64,000 bases of DNA from Thozetella sp. PMI_491 (GCA_021432635.1 MU270042.1:245577-309576), one strand, 5' to 3'; positions 45,138-56,779 are shown, counted from the stretch's first letter. Made by a program: numbers and translations. Notes: generated from the sequence alone by a model not told the origin.

Positions 45138-45401
45138 GAGGATTAATCCGTGCCACGCACCAGTTTGACTTCTTTTACTCCTCTGGCGTAGCTTGTGTGT
45201 GCGCAGCGTTACATTAATAATCTCGCGGCTAATATAGTCTACAATCTTCGCGCTGGACTTTCTTACCCTAAGTCTTAGAGATACCAAGGGCGAAACAGTT
45301 CTCCTACGCCTTTTCCAGTGCATCTGAGTATCTAAGTGGTAAAAGTGGGGTCAGGTGTGCAGTGTGGGGTAAAACTGGTGGGTGGCACGGATTAAATCCT
45401 C
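45138..45401. mobile_element. MITE-like inverted-repeat element
   Basis: Left end GAGGATTAATCCGTGCCAC, continuing to CACCAGTTT (45138-45166), is matched in reverse complement by the right end at about 45372-45401, differing by one extra T and one base. The 264 bp between hold no gene. Size and long terminal inverted repeats fit a non-autonomous DNA transposon. A target duplication is not clear. It lies between the monooxygenase stop and the zinc-finger gene. Confidence 0.75.
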
Positions 45402-45532
45402 TATTCCCCCTCCCGCAAGTAGCTTTCTCTTGGCGTGGAGTTACTAAACGAGGAAATACTCTCCATCCATGCAAGCTGAGGGTTAGCGCATTTCATCCCA
45501 AGGAGTAATATCACTAATACTATTTCCACGCT

Positions 45533-46185
45533 TCATAAGCCAGACGGCCGCTCCCTTCCATTGGAGTAACGTCGTATCCTACCACAGCTTCCATTCTTGA
45601 CATGCTCGTTCCTGGCAGTGGTGCGGCTAAAGACAGCGGTACAACGCGGGCAGCAGAACTGTCCTCTAGCCCCAGACCGCTCTCGTTGGTGACGTACGAA
45701 GTTACTGCGGGTGCTAAACTTGCGCCCATTGCAACCATGGTCCCAGCAAATTAGTTCATCAGATGCACTGACATTGTCCGCAAGGCTCGTAGACGAGACT
45801 GCCGAGGAGTCGGGCGTTCGCGAGTTGGTCTCCGAGATCCAGGGCCCATCCGAACATTCGTTAGACTCCCAGAATGGGGTCGGGTTGGAAAATTTTGACG
45901 TCTTGGGAGGGTCCTTGTGCGTAACCTTGATTTTTTTGGAGGAGGCACTGAGCTTTCCAGGAGTTTCGGCAGTGATATCTACGAAAGTCGCCTGGAATCA
46001 GCACAAGAGCATATCGCATATGCATAAGGTGACCACGAGGCGATGGGAGGCTGCAGAGGATCCTGCCGATAAGCCTTACTGTCGAATTCCGTCTCGGGCA
46101 GCCAGCCTCGTATTGCGTTCATCCATTCAAGGGCGAACTGCCGGCCCTCATCTGTTGGCTGGACGTCCCAGCCGCCAGATACCAT
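45533..46185 (-). CDS. Small C2H2-type zinc-finger protein
   Basis: Two exons, complement(join(45533..45978,46080..46185)), 183 residues from ATG 46185 (MVSGGWDVQ). The 101 bp intron has a GTAAGG donor and TCGTAG acceptor and joins in phase. The C-terminal third has two adjacent fingers. The first reads CWDHGC...F...NFVRHQRER, lacking the expected second His (Arg instead). The second, [23 protein letters not shown], is C2HC. A Ser/Thr-rich acidic middle precedes them. Fungal proteins of this form are usually DNA-binding regulators. Placed between the monooxygenase and the exporter, it could be a local regulator, but the damaged first finger and the position alone do not prove it. Confidence 0.65.
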
Positions 46186-46989
46186 CGCCGTGGGTGACAA
46201 TCTGCCGTGCAACTCCCTTTCATGTACAACCAAGAGAAGAGAAAAGAAAAAGTCTTGGCTAGATCTAATACCGGTAAATCCTACTAGCTAGACGACTCCG
46301 CTGTAGATGCCAAGCCCCATTTTGAATCTTTGGATCTGCTAATCGGAATAATAAATTCATGTACCGAGTTTACTGGTCATTACTGCATTGGGGTCCTGTA
46401 TAACCTCAGTGGAGGTCACATTATTGTCTCGATGAGGAAGGTCTGCCAAGACACGGGCCTATTCCCGTCCAATGCCGCGTAACGGCCCGTTTGGCGTCGC
46501 CACACGCTGAGGCTAGTCAATCTGTGTGGCACATTGTCAAGTATTTCCCAAGGTGCCTTTTCCCCGGCTAAACCAGCTAAAACCAATGCATCGCAGCCCT
46601 CGGACCTGCCCGCCCGTGCGCCCGATCGAGATGCTGTGCGCGAGTGCGAGCTATACAAGGGAATCTCGCCACACGTCCTGCAAACCAGTAACGGGGCGCG
46701 CGTCGGCGCGCGCGTTAGCGTGTGCATAGGTACTTGTTGGCTCGGGCTTCGTATCCACGCTGGGCAAGTGCTACATCAACGAGGCCAGAAAAGAAGCGAG
46801 AAATAAATGTACACAGTACAGAGGTCCATTTTACAAAGTTCTGCGTCAAAGCAATAAATCCTACGTCCCGAATACGACTTGGTCACATTCTCTGAGATAC
46901 AATCCGGGACTGGTTTAATTGTTATTCGTGTTACAAGTTACAAACCAAGATTGAGTGGAGCTACAAAATATATAGGGAAAAAAAAGGAA

Positions 46990-47880
46990 GTAAAACAGCA
47001 GTTTTCAGTGGTGGATTTGTACCCCCTGGGCAAGCCTTACTCCTTCCAACCTAGTCGTTATGGAATGGGCTAGCCGAAGTAAGTAGCTGGCTAGCACAGT
47101 TCCCCAAGCTGGCACTGGCCCTGGTGGGCTGGCCAGCGTGGTCAGATCGATCACCTAGTGTGGATGGGTATAAGGAGGGGTTGGGGAAGCCTGATTGGCT
47201 AATCTCGTGTAAAATGGGGCGATAAGTGGGGGCTTACGGGTTCTGAGCCAAACGAAGTGTGCTGGCGCTGGCAGTCTGGCGAGCTGACGGGGCATTTTTA
47301 GGGTTAGGGTTGATCACAGGGTTACGGTTGGTGCTGGATTAGATATGGGGTCGGATATAAGGTCGGATCGCTGGTAAAAAAAAGCTGGTAGAAGAGCTAG
47401 CGATGGTCAGCTGGCTGGCTGGCTGGCTGGCTTGATTGCTGGAAAAAAATGAGGTTGTAAGAGTAAGAAGTTGGCTGGCGTTGAGCGAGATCGAGAGATC
47501 TGGATATGGATCGAGCTGGCCAGCGTGAGGGTTGGAAACCCGACTGCGAGATCTAGTTACTGGGTAAAAAAAAGAGCGTTTTACAGCTGGCTAACTGGCT
47601 ACTTTATATGGGGCGTTTAATTAGTAAATCCAGCGCTGGCTGATCTGGCTGATCCAGCTAATCCAGCTGATCCAGCTGGCTGATTCAGCTCTGGTGAGGG
47701 AACGTAGCTATTGAATGAAAAGTGATGTTTTACGGTGTGCAGGGGCTGAATCAGGGCTAGAGCGCTGATTTGAGCCAGATCAGGTGGCTGCTCTAGTAAA
47801 AAAACGTGATTTAAGGCCCTGCAAGCTGGCCCCTGGCCCTGTAAGCTCGGTTCAGTGGCCTGTAGGCCGGTTAATTCCCA
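46990..47880. repeat. GCTGGC-rich low-complexity region with A runs
   Basis: About 0.9 kb built from recurring AGCTGGCTGG, GATCCAGCT and GGTAAAAAAAA words. A pure CTGG run lies near 47410-47431, and a short telomere-like TTAGGGTTAGGG at 47298-47309. No frame. It separates the zinc-finger gene from the exporter. Confidence 0.55.
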
Positions 47881-48316
47881 TATGCTGTATTAATTATGTA
47901 GTTCCACCGCGAAAATATATGAGCTGTGCCACCCTGGTTTTAGAGGTTCCGAAATAACATTTAAACCAATCCTGGATTGTACTGTGACACAACATGGCAG
48001 TACTACACTTACCTGGGTCTCGGGGGAATTACAAGGAAAAGGAGAAAAGCGAGATGATGTTACGTAACGAATAGGATTATCTCTAAATATTGATGGCAAA
48101 TTTTCCCTAGTCAGAGCGACGGGGTTTTGTGAGAGAATCGCACTTAACCCCTTCAAATAAACGAGGAACTTTTACGTGCGTCAGAACACTAGGTGCCCGA
48201 GCTTCGTCAATTAATGGAGCTCGCACGCCATTCGTTCCTTTTCCCTCCAGCGTGGTTCGCATTCAATCGGGCGAAATAAGGCCACTTCTCCACAGGATTA
48301 AGGGATCATCTGCCCG

Positions 48317-48352
48317 GGGTCAGCGGAGTCGGCGGAATCAGCGGAGTCGGGG
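48317..48352 (+). promoter_or_regulatory. Direct CGG-containing repeats upstream of the exporter
   Basis: AGCGGAGTCGG occurs at about 48322 and 48340, an 18 bp period, with further CGG triplets around, 145-180 bp before the MFS start. CGG repeats are typical half-sites for Zn2Cys6 regulators; binding is inferred only. Confidence 0.4.
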
Positions 48353-48496
48353 GAATGACCAGCGGGATCGAGATGAATATCGCATGAGCGCTTCGTCGCC
48401 AGACAGGAATCTTCAAGTTCCTACTTGCTCAGCCGCCCAGTGTCATTCGTACCGCTCGTGAGCCGCCAGTGAGAGACGCTGGAATCCCCCAACACG

Positions 48497-50197
48497 ATGA
48501 ATACAGAAACGGAGTCCGAGCCCGTGAACCTAGACGAGAAGAGAGTTGATGTCGCCAGCGAATCTGTCTCCGAGTCGAAGGAGGTCGGCAACGACAGCAA
48601 CAACGACAATGCGCCTGCCGAGACTCAACCCTCCGCGGACGGCGATGCGACCGTGACCCCCGGAACGGTCTACCCTTCGGGTGCTAGACTCTACCTGACC
48701 CTCATCGCCCTCAGCTTCGTCACTATCCTCGGCGGCCTCGACTTCTCCATCGTCGGTGTCGCTGTGCCCGAGATTACTGAACAGTTCCATACACTCGGCG
48801 ACGTCGGCTGGTACAACGTTTCCTACCGCCTGACCGCCTGTGCCTTCCAGTTTGCTTGGGGCAAACTCTACACAATTTTCTCGGTCAAGCGCGCCCTTGC
48901 AGCCTCCATCGCTATATTCCTCGCCGGCTCGGCCATCTCGGCTGCCGCCGTGACATCGGTCATGTTCGTAACGGGCCGCGCTATCACGGGAGTTGGGTCA
49001 GCCGGCGTCTTGGCCGGCGTATTCACGGCCCTCATGGCCGTTGCACCACTTCACATCCGACCGGTATTGACGAGCTTGCTCGGCGCATTGGAGGCTGTCG
49101 CCATGGTCACTTCGCCAATCATCGGCGGCTCGCTCACACAGCACGCTTCTTGGCGCTGGTGCTTTTATCTCAACTTGCCCGTCGGCGGCGTGGCCCTTTT
49201 GTTTCTCCTGATGTTCCTAGCCGACACCCACTCGCCCGATGCCGAAAAGAAGACGTTGTTGTGGAAGGACATCTTTCTCAGTGTGGATCCACTAGGTAAT
49301 CTATTCCTGATGGGATCCCTCATATCTTTATTCATGGCCCTGTCCTGGGCCGGAACGAATTACCCGTGGTCGAGCGGCACCATTATCGGCCTGCTTATCA
49401 CTTTTGTCGTCTGCCTGGGCTTGTTTGCATTTGATCAATACAAGCGTGGCGATGAGGCGGCTCTGTCACCGCGCATCCTGAAACAGCGGAGTGTGATGGC
49501 CGGCTTCCTATTCAGCTGCTGTCTGAATGGCTCCCTAGGCGTCCTGGAGTACTACATTCCCATTTACTTCCAAGCGGTATATGGGTGGGACCCAACCAGA
49601 GCCGGCTATATGATGCTTCCCGTCACCGTGGGCTTCAATATCGGCTTGCTTCTCCAGGGCTTTGGAACCAGTTGGCTAGGCTACTATACACCCTTCATGC
49701 TCCTGTCATCCATCATTATGCCAGTCAGTGCGGGCCTCATCACAACGTGGGATGCATCGACGGACCTTGCGCGGCTAATTGTCTACCCCGGCTTGATCGG
49801 GTTCGCCAGCGGTCTAGCCTTCGAGGTGCCGCAGATCGCGGTGCAGACCGTACTACCCGAGGAAGACGGCGCGCTGGGAATTTCCATCACGCTTTTCGCG
49901 CAAAACTTCGGCGCCGCCATCTTCATCTCGGTGGCGCAACAAGTCTTCGCGAGCCAGCTGCTTGCCAATCTTCGGGATAAGCTACCAAATATCGACCCGA
50001 CCGAGATCCAGGCACTAGGCCTTGTAAATTTGCCAGCTGGCCTCGCCGGGGGAGGCTCGGCTGGAGTTTTGGACGGCTTGCAGAAGTCATTTGCACAAGC
50101 TTGGTTTATTGCGGTCGCATTGGCGAGCATTATGATTGTGGGAAGTCTGACAATGGAATGGCGCTCGGTGAAAGAGGAAGAGGTGAGTAGTGTGTAG
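48497..50197 (+). CDS. MFS drug/metabolite exporter, 14-helix DHA type
   Basis: 566 residues, no intron. The cytosolic N-terminus (1-62) is Glu/Ser-rich. Helix 1 carries LDFSIVGVAVPEI (81-93), the LDxTIVxxAIPxI motif of DHA2-like exporters. The loop 2-3 motif is WGKLYTIFSVKR, the helix 4 motif GRAITGVGSAG (160-170), and the antiporter motif VTSPIIGG lies near 204-211, followed by WRWCFYLNLPVGG. About fourteen hydrophobic segments fit the 14-TMS family, proton-driven exporters of toxins and drugs. It stands 3.5 kb beyond the monooxygenase, on the same strand, and is the natural candidate to secrete the peptide and protect the producer. Confidence 0.93.
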   Translation: MNTETESEPVNLDEKRVDVASESVSESKEVGNDSNNDNAPAETQPSADGDATVTPGTVYPSGARLYLTLIALSFVTILGGLDFSIVGVAVPEITEQFHTLGDVGWYNVSYRLTACAFQFAWGKLYTIFSVKRALAASIAIFLAGSAISAAAVTSVMFVTGRAITGVGSAGVLAGVFTALMAVAPLHIRPVLTSLLGALEAVAMVTSPIIGGSLTQHASWRWCFYLNLPVGGVALLFLLMFLADTHSPDAEKKTLLWKDIFLSVDPLGNLFLMGSLISLFMALSWAGTNYPWSSGTIIGLLITFVVCLGLFAFDQYKRGDEAALSPRILKQRSVMAGFLFSCCLNGSLGVLEYYIPIYFQAVYGWDPTRAGYMMLPVTVGFNIGLLLQGFGTSWLGYYTPFMLLSSIIMPVSAGLITTWDASTDLARLIVYPGLIGFASGLAFEVPQIAVQTVLPEEDGALGISITLFAQNFGAAIFISVAQQVFASQLLANLRDKLPNIDPTEIQALGLVNLPAGLAGGGSAGVLDGLQKSFAQAWFIAVALASIMIVGSLTMEWRSVKEEEVSSV

Positions 50198-50689
50198 CTG
50201 GAATTATTTTGGAGTTCCTCACTCACCGGTAGTGTCGGAAAGGGGGCGGGGACAATCTTTTTACGCTACATGGCAAGGAAGGATACATTTATGGTCTGCA
50301 TTATTAAAAATCATTATCGCATAGATTTATTACCAATCCACCATAGTTGCCTCTAGTAAAGTGGTGAGATGAAGTTGAGAGCATTTGGCGGCTCTCTCGG
50401 TCACTCACCCCCCCCCCCCCCCAGACTCGCGTATCGCACATATATCAAGCTTTCAAATACGTGAGATATCAATTTCTACTTGGCGGCTTGTATGCTGTTT
50501 GGAGAACCCCGAAAGATGTCGGTCCGGCCAGTGTGACTGACAGGAGTCCGGCTACCCAGAAGCACCGAGGGTCCACACCGTGTCTTCAATCTTTTTCTCA
50601 ATCTCCAATCAAAGGACTAGCAATGACAACACAGGTGCGTTATTTGCGGCTGATATATTAGTAGAGAGCGAATGGGCAGCAGCTAGATA
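50198..50689. other. Intergenic with long C run
   Basis: A run of about 16 C at 50407-50422. No gene seen. Confidence 0.5.
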
Positions 50690-51245
50690 CAGAGCGGGTT
50701 CTGTTTCTATCAATATACCAGGTCCGAACGATGCAATACTTTTAGAGAAAATATGCAATATTTATGGCAAGCACTCCCCTGTCATCCTCACGAGGATTTC
50801 AAATTCTTGCTCGTCGTATGTATCGGTAATGTCAACAAGTCCTGCGCGTCGAGCAAATTTTGCACATCGTCTGTTAGCAGCCCCTAGCTATTCAACCAGA
50901 CCTTCCACCTCCAACAATGCGGCCATTTCGTCCGCCAGCTTCAAAGCATCCGCATCCGTCGTAGGAATCTCGGCAAATACTGGTATTTCCTCTCCTGTAT
51001 ATCCATGCTTCGTCCTGCGGGTGGCCTCGTAAAGGCTCAGGATCCTACCGCAGCGCCAGATCCTGCACCGCCGCATCTCGTGCTCCTCTGTCTGGGGGCC
51101 TTGGCACACTGGACATTCGCACTGAAATCCGAGGCTAGCTAGACCATTGGCCCCATCTGCACGGAGCCGCGCCAGTTCCGAGTAAGCGTCTATGAGTTCC
51201 TCGCCTTGCTGGATATCCCCCGCAGCATAGACCTGCATCATGCCT
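50690..51245 (-). pseudogene. C-terminal fragment of a SET-domain gene
   Basis: The minus strand begins abruptly with MMQVYAAGDIQQGEELIDAY, the last SET motif (RDIxxGEELxxxY), followed by the post-SET LGFQCECPVC and a helical tail to VEGLVE. A TAG follows at 50888, but the frame goes on coherently (RRCAKFARRAGLVDITDTYDE) to about 50690, so the stop looks secondary. The SAM-binding and NHS parts of SET are missing. SET proteins are mostly lysine methyltransferases; this one cannot work as such. It is joined almost directly to a kinase fragment. Confidence 0.7.
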
Positions 51246-51254
51246 GAGGCGTCG

Positions 51255-52370
51255 CCATATGTTCTTGAGGGTGTATTAGTCAGTCCATTATGATGATGGG
51301 CTCCGGCGTCTCCCTGAAATCAAATACCCCGTATCACGTTGGGCTGCTCGGGTCAGTATCACGGCAGAGCGGCCGCCGCAATGAGCTTACATGAGGATTG
51401 CCCTTCATGACACTGAGATCTCTCCGTATCCCCTCGAGCCCTACAGGGCTCCCTCCCTCGAACTTCCTCTTGGTCGGCAGGGGGCGAAACCTCTTATCTG
51501 CAAAAAGCTTGCCGTCACGCGCGCCCTGATGACCCTGTGAACTTGGCCAAATGAACCGCGCCCAATGCGTTCTTCATTGTAGGAGACGAGCCGCTCACTA
51601 GGCGTCTGGCATTCGCTGGACGCTTGGGTCGTAGCTTTGCTATCCAATCCAAGCTCTCCAATGGCTGGAATGCCGGTTTCCGTCGCTTTCTTGCACTTGG
51701 TGACCAATTCTCACAAATTGTTGACTTACTGGAGAGCGCCCGCTGCGTGGTTTGGGAATTCGATGTCGACGACAAGCCCACCGGAATGAATGGTGAGCTC
51801 TTTAAATCGGTTCTGGAGACCAGGCTCGTACGCCAGAACCCATGTCTCTCCTTGACCTCCTTCTGGTTCTAGCGTACTCTCACTACCACATTCCGAACAG
51901 TTCCGTACTTTGCCTGCAATTCAATAGAACTCAACAAGATGAAGCGCTGATGCCCGAGTTTGAGATCAAAATTCTCCTCGTGCGCGAGAGATACTACAGG
52001 GATACAGGGTAGTGGTCGAAGCTACGAAACAGCTACCCCCCAGATGCCGCAAGGACATGCATCAAGATATCATGGTACGGTCCCTAGATTTCCAGTTTAT
52101 AAGGCTCCCTCGCGCTTTGTACGTGCCCCTCTCGCTGTCCGCACGTATTAATCCTCTTTATAGGTTTCGTGGAGACTCTGACGGTTTCGTCGCCGGGTCT
52201 CAAAGGATGTCTCAGAGCCGTGCACGTCCAATGCACATTTTCTCCCCAGCCGAGATACACCTGCACATCAATAAAGCTGTGTCGGAATCAACGGGGTCGA
52301 TCGTAGTGCGTTTCGAGCACGATGATGTAGAATATGACTGTACGTCTACACCCTATTCATTTCGCGTCTA
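51255..52370 (-). pseudogene. Broken FHA/protein-kinase-type gene
   Basis: Minus-strand pieces read LGHQRFILLSSIELQAKYGTV, then VLAYEPGLQNRFKELTIHSG, then GLGLDSKATTQ-like linker. The kinase Gly loop follows (YNEERIGRGSFGQVHRVIRA), then, one frame over, DGKLFADKRF with the expected Lys. An apparent intron (GTAAGC...TTTCAG) leads to ETPEPIIIMD, the hinge region, and then homology ends. The catalytic loop and the rest of the kinase are lost. Stops and frame changes in the FHA-side part confirm decay. Such fungal FHA kinases act in DNA damage or meiotic signalling, from family knowledge. Confidence 0.6.
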
Positions 52371-52379
52371 GAGCGGGCG

Positions 52380-54303
52380 GGTAGAGGAGCGTTGGAGACT
52401 GCCAAGCCTCGAAGCAATATATGACAGAGACGCAATTCAGCCTTTCAAGCCAGACGGGTTGCAGAAAGCACTGGTGCTAAGCACAACTGCAAGGAAGGGC
52501 TATCAGTGTCTTAGCTGGATACCCTGCCAGAGCATTTTCAAGATTGATCAATCCCTCCCTGGCGTCGACATTCCGGGGTCTGGGAGTAATTGATCAAATA
52601 CAGTTTCGGTTGGCTAAACAGCGAGTCTGTGTGAGTGAACAGGGATTAATCAGCTCTTACTTTTCCCGTAGGAAAATAGTTATTAGCTAGTAAAGAGCTA
52701 ACGAGCGAACAGTAAATGCGTAAGACTAACACATAGCTATAGTGTAAATAAAAGGGCTAGCAAATGCGTTAAATTGTAAAGAGAAACACTTAATCTTCCT
52801 CATTATAAGTTAGCTAGCCAGCTAGCTATTTATCCTTGTTGTCAAGGTTTGACTCTTTGTTGTTGTACAAAGAGGGAGTAACCGAAAGAAAACGGTCGCC
52901 CCCTACTGTTAACGTGTAAAATCCCAGCTGAAGCGACAAAGCGGTGTTCACTATTCCACTTTCGGGATCCGTGTATCAATATTAGCGTGACGCTGCTATA
53001 CATGTATCCTATATCCTTGGCTGAGCTGCTTAACTACCGTTAAATACAGTAGCTGGGTAACTCAGCTCTTAGGGTTGAAATGAAAAGAGGCACTGGGAAG
53101 TAGTAGTATCAAGGCCTGGTTTACTCCTTATATCTGCTGAGGCATAGGTCTTAGCTATAACTCTATTTAGTTTTTTTCGTTTCCTAGCCTCTGGGCCCTG
53201 CTCCTTAAATATATATATATATATAATTAGATATTAATATCCTTAGAATTAATATAGAACTAGTAAGATATATCCCAGTAAGACACTATAATTATTTTAG
53301 TAAAAGTCTTATAATCCTCTAAACTCTTAAGATTAATTCTAATTCTATTAATAGTTAAATTTAGAACAGTATTAATTAGAGTATAAGTGTTAATCTAGGC
53401 CTAAATATTAAAAAACTTAACGTTGCTAAACATTAGGAATATATTACTACTATTAGCTAACATAATTTATTCCATAATAAAAAGATCTACGACTAGACTA
53501 TTATTAATACTAGCTTTATAGGCTATACTAATACTTAGGCTAATAAAAAAGCTATTATTTAGTATTTATATATTAATATATAATATAAGGCTAGAGAGGT
53601 AATAAAAGTAAAGAAGTAAAAGAGAATAAGGAGTAACTAGGTAAGTATTGAGCTGGGGGTAGTCAGTGGATTTTTCTTTTCGCCCAGCGTGGCCCCGGTG
53701 CTGGAGGAACTGTGTGGTGGATCCAGACCCTAGTCTGACCAGGCTATACCAGCTCGATTTGTATAAGTAGTTAAGGGATGCCGTCCTACCTCAGGGAGGA
53801 GGACCATCTATCTATCCATCCATCATCTCATCATCCTTATCATCATCTAGATCATTGAGAATCAAGCTTTATTCGGTTTCCCTAGACAAGACCAACCACA
53901 AGACTACTCTGTACGACCATTACGGGGCTTCGCCCCATTCCTACGTGTTCATAATAGCAGGGATTTAAAAGAGGAGGATAAGAGTAAGAGTAAGGCTTAT
54001 TAAGAGCTTTATTATAGTAGATAAGAGTTGGAATTACCTAATAGTAAGTTATAAGGCCTATAAGAAGGAAGTGTAAAATAGAAACTAAGTAGGTTATATT
54101 TATCTACTCTAGCTTTTGATAGCCTAATAAGAAAGTTACCTAGCTTACCACTAATTAATTTGTTAAATTACACCATCACTCTAAGTCTTATATTTATAAT
54201 TTTATAACCTATAAAATAAAGCTGTTTTAGTTTTACCAGCTCTAAGCTAAACTATAATATGCCAGAATTAAAAGCCCTACTAATATACTAATATATAGGT
54301 AAG
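52380..54303. repeat. AT-rich, repeat-derived region
   Basis: Mostly AT-rich with no frames. A motif TAGGGTTGAAATGAAAAGAG with a preceding GCTGCTTAACTAC occurs near 53027-53090 and again near 54851-54910 in the same orientation, so both ends belong to one dispersed repeat family. A GC-richer island at 53640-53960 contains the hairpin GGGGCTTCGCCCC and may be a terminal piece of a retroelement; the family is not certain. Confidence 0.5.
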
Positions 54304-54580
54304 TGTAAAGCCCTGCTTACCTCTGGGTAGTAGGCTGGTTCGCTACGCTCGCGAGGAGCCGGCTAGACGAGGAAATCGATGGTATATTGGGCTCTTTTAC
54401 AAAGAGACTGACTCTTAAAGAGTACTAATCGCCAGCGATCCAGCTGCGACTCGCCCTCTTTATACCTAGTGGGCGCCCCCACTACCCTCCGACGTAATGA
54501 CCACTGTAAGTGCCGCAGCTCCTGACGAAGGCCGTAGCTTCTGACACACGTTGCTGGCCGTGCCTGCTCGCGGCCTTACA
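54304..54580. mobile_element. Solo LTR, 277 bp
   Basis: Starts TGTAAAGCC and ends GGCCTTACA, short inverted ends of LTR type, and is flanked on both sides by GTAAG (54299-54303 and 54581-54585), a 5 bp target duplication. It is GC-normal inside RIP-like AT-rich sequence, so it is probably younger than its surroundings. Superfamily not determined; no internal region remains. Confidence 0.75.
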
Positions 54581-54585
54581 GTAAG

Positions 54586-56779
54586 TCTCTTTACTATAAC
54601 TTTTCATTTCTATGATTTACTTTAGTTTCTCCTTTGATATTATTCCTAGTAAGTAATAATATTATACTAGATTAGTATTACAACTCGTATTTATTATTAT
54701 TAGTTAATTACCCCCTTTAAACCAGGAAAGTTAGTAGGAAGTTAGTGCCTAGAATATAGAAAAGTCTTAGCTAAAAATATAAGGCAGCTTCCCCCTTTTA
54801 GTATCTATATCAATAGGATATTATAATACGCCCTATATCTTAGGCTAGGCTGCTTAACTACTAGTGGGAAGTAGTGGCGAATTTCACTTAGCTTATAGGG
54901 TTGAAATGAAAAGAGACGCGAGCAAGTGGAGGGATCGTATTCCTATTCTGTTGCCCTTATCTACTAAGGCAGTGGCTGCCTCGAAAGGCTGAATATTAGT
55001 CCTCGTTTCCGACGCTCGAGGTGGCGGTACGGTATCAATAGGGCAGCGCAACGTTCCCTTCTCTCTCCTATTTAGTCTTACATATGTCACAATCTAGCGC
55101 TTCTATTTCTGGACTTATTATATAACAAGCTCCTCCCTCCGATGTATTCTTCCTTAGAAATTTCCCTGGCTACGATGTACCTGATGCGTACGAGATAGAC
55201 TGGGGGTATACTAACCCTTTAACCCGATAAGGTAACGTACCGTAGAAACTGGAAAAATTCGCGCACCCCCCTAACCCGAGCTAGCAGGGCCACACCCCTC
55301 AATGAGCCTCAATATCACAGCCATCGCGAGACAACGCATAAGCGGGCAATCGTACTGTAAACACAGCAAATCGCCACAGAGGAATTGTCGGTTAATGCCG
55401 TACGGCCATTGAAGCCCTCGGCTTTCGTACGGCGAGGGACGAAGGCGAACCCGCCTTAGGGTTACGAGTTATATCTCTATACAGGATAAGTGTTCCACGC
55501 CTAGTATATAGAAACACTTCAAAGCACGGCATAGTAGTGGATAACTAATACCATATCTTCGGGGCTCTCCACATTCTCTAGGTTTTCAGAGCCGCACACG
55601 TAGGTGTTATCGTATCGCTCGTCCTCGCATATATGGAATCTATCGTCGGGCTGCTCTATTGTCGTTATTTGTCTTATTCCAACGATGCCTCTTTTGGTAC
55701 GGCCTCGGGGTGATCGCGGGTAAGGGTATAGGAGGTCGCTAGTTCCAAAGTCGAGTCTAGTGGGTCATAGCCATCAATCTTACTGAGTTCTGGGTGTATC
55801 TTAAGCGCCTACTCTGTCCATGCTCCTCAGAAGACGGACTTAAAAGCCGTCTCGAACTCTGAAAAGAATCTATCTGCACGCTAGGGACTTAGAGAAAAAA
55901 GTTGCGGTGAGAAGGATGGCCAACTTGGTCCAGAGGGGGGTGCGTTTATTCCTCATAGCGGCTGATCAGTCCCGCTTCATCTCTACCACTCCCTCACCAT
56001 CCTTAGGCTAACCCGACACAAGGCCCACCCACACTCCTCCCTGCCTTGACTCATAGGTTGGCAAACCGGATCGCTATAGTTAAGGGTCCTCGATACCTCA
56101 TGTTGCTCCCTCCGCTCCCGGCAGACTAGAAACAACGGCCTAGATGGAGCGAGGGCAAAGCCAAGATGTACGGCAGTAACATGAATCCTAGGCCTCTCAA
56201 GACCCTAGATTGCCTCCTGAAATCCATGATCGTCAGCTCCCACCCTGAACAGACGGGAATACCGCCGGTAGCGCCATAGAAACTCATGTAGAAGTTCTTG
56301 GCAAGGCCAGTTGTGGAATAGGAGCTAGCTAGATTCCGCTGAATGATGACGCCCGGACCGAGACTAACAAGAACATGATCTCCACGGAGAATTAATAAAA
56401 TGGTTTAGTCGGGCTGACGGAAAGGCAGCCTAGCTTCCCCAACAAGTTCCGAAGTAAGATGTACCCAAGCTGAGGTAATGGAGCACTTTTCGGAGGTTCT
56501 TTTCAGTGCTGGATGCCGTATAAAGCCTATTTAGGAGATCGTGATCTAGGATTATTTACATGTTTTGTGCTAGGGCTTATTTACTTGTCACATGGGCTCA
56601 AGATGGGTTAACGAATTTCGGTGGGTCAAACTGAGGCTGTGCAAGTCAGGAGATGATGTTCTGCAAATGGACCGAAAGTTTCCGAGTATGTGTATAAAGC
56701 AAGTCCGAAAGCTCTTTTTCCATATGGTATTTATCATTCCTCTAAAATCTCTCCATCACTTAGTCATTGTTCCTTCATC
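54586..56779. other. Repeat remnant then intergenic
   Basis: 54586-54860 is AT-rich. 54860-55100 holds the second copy of the dispersed repeat motif. 55100-56690 shows no gene that I can support. A TATAAA at 56693-56698, about 85 bp before the next start, is a plausible core promoter. Confidence 0.45.

Noticed and set aside
45711-46262. A 183-codon + strand frame
   Set aside because: Antisense to the zinc-finger gene, whose splice sites and finger motifs are the better explanation.
46416-46727. A 103-codon minus frame between zinc-finger gene and exporter
   Set aside because: Arg-rich, overlaps a GCGC-rich palindromic stretch, no domain and no support.
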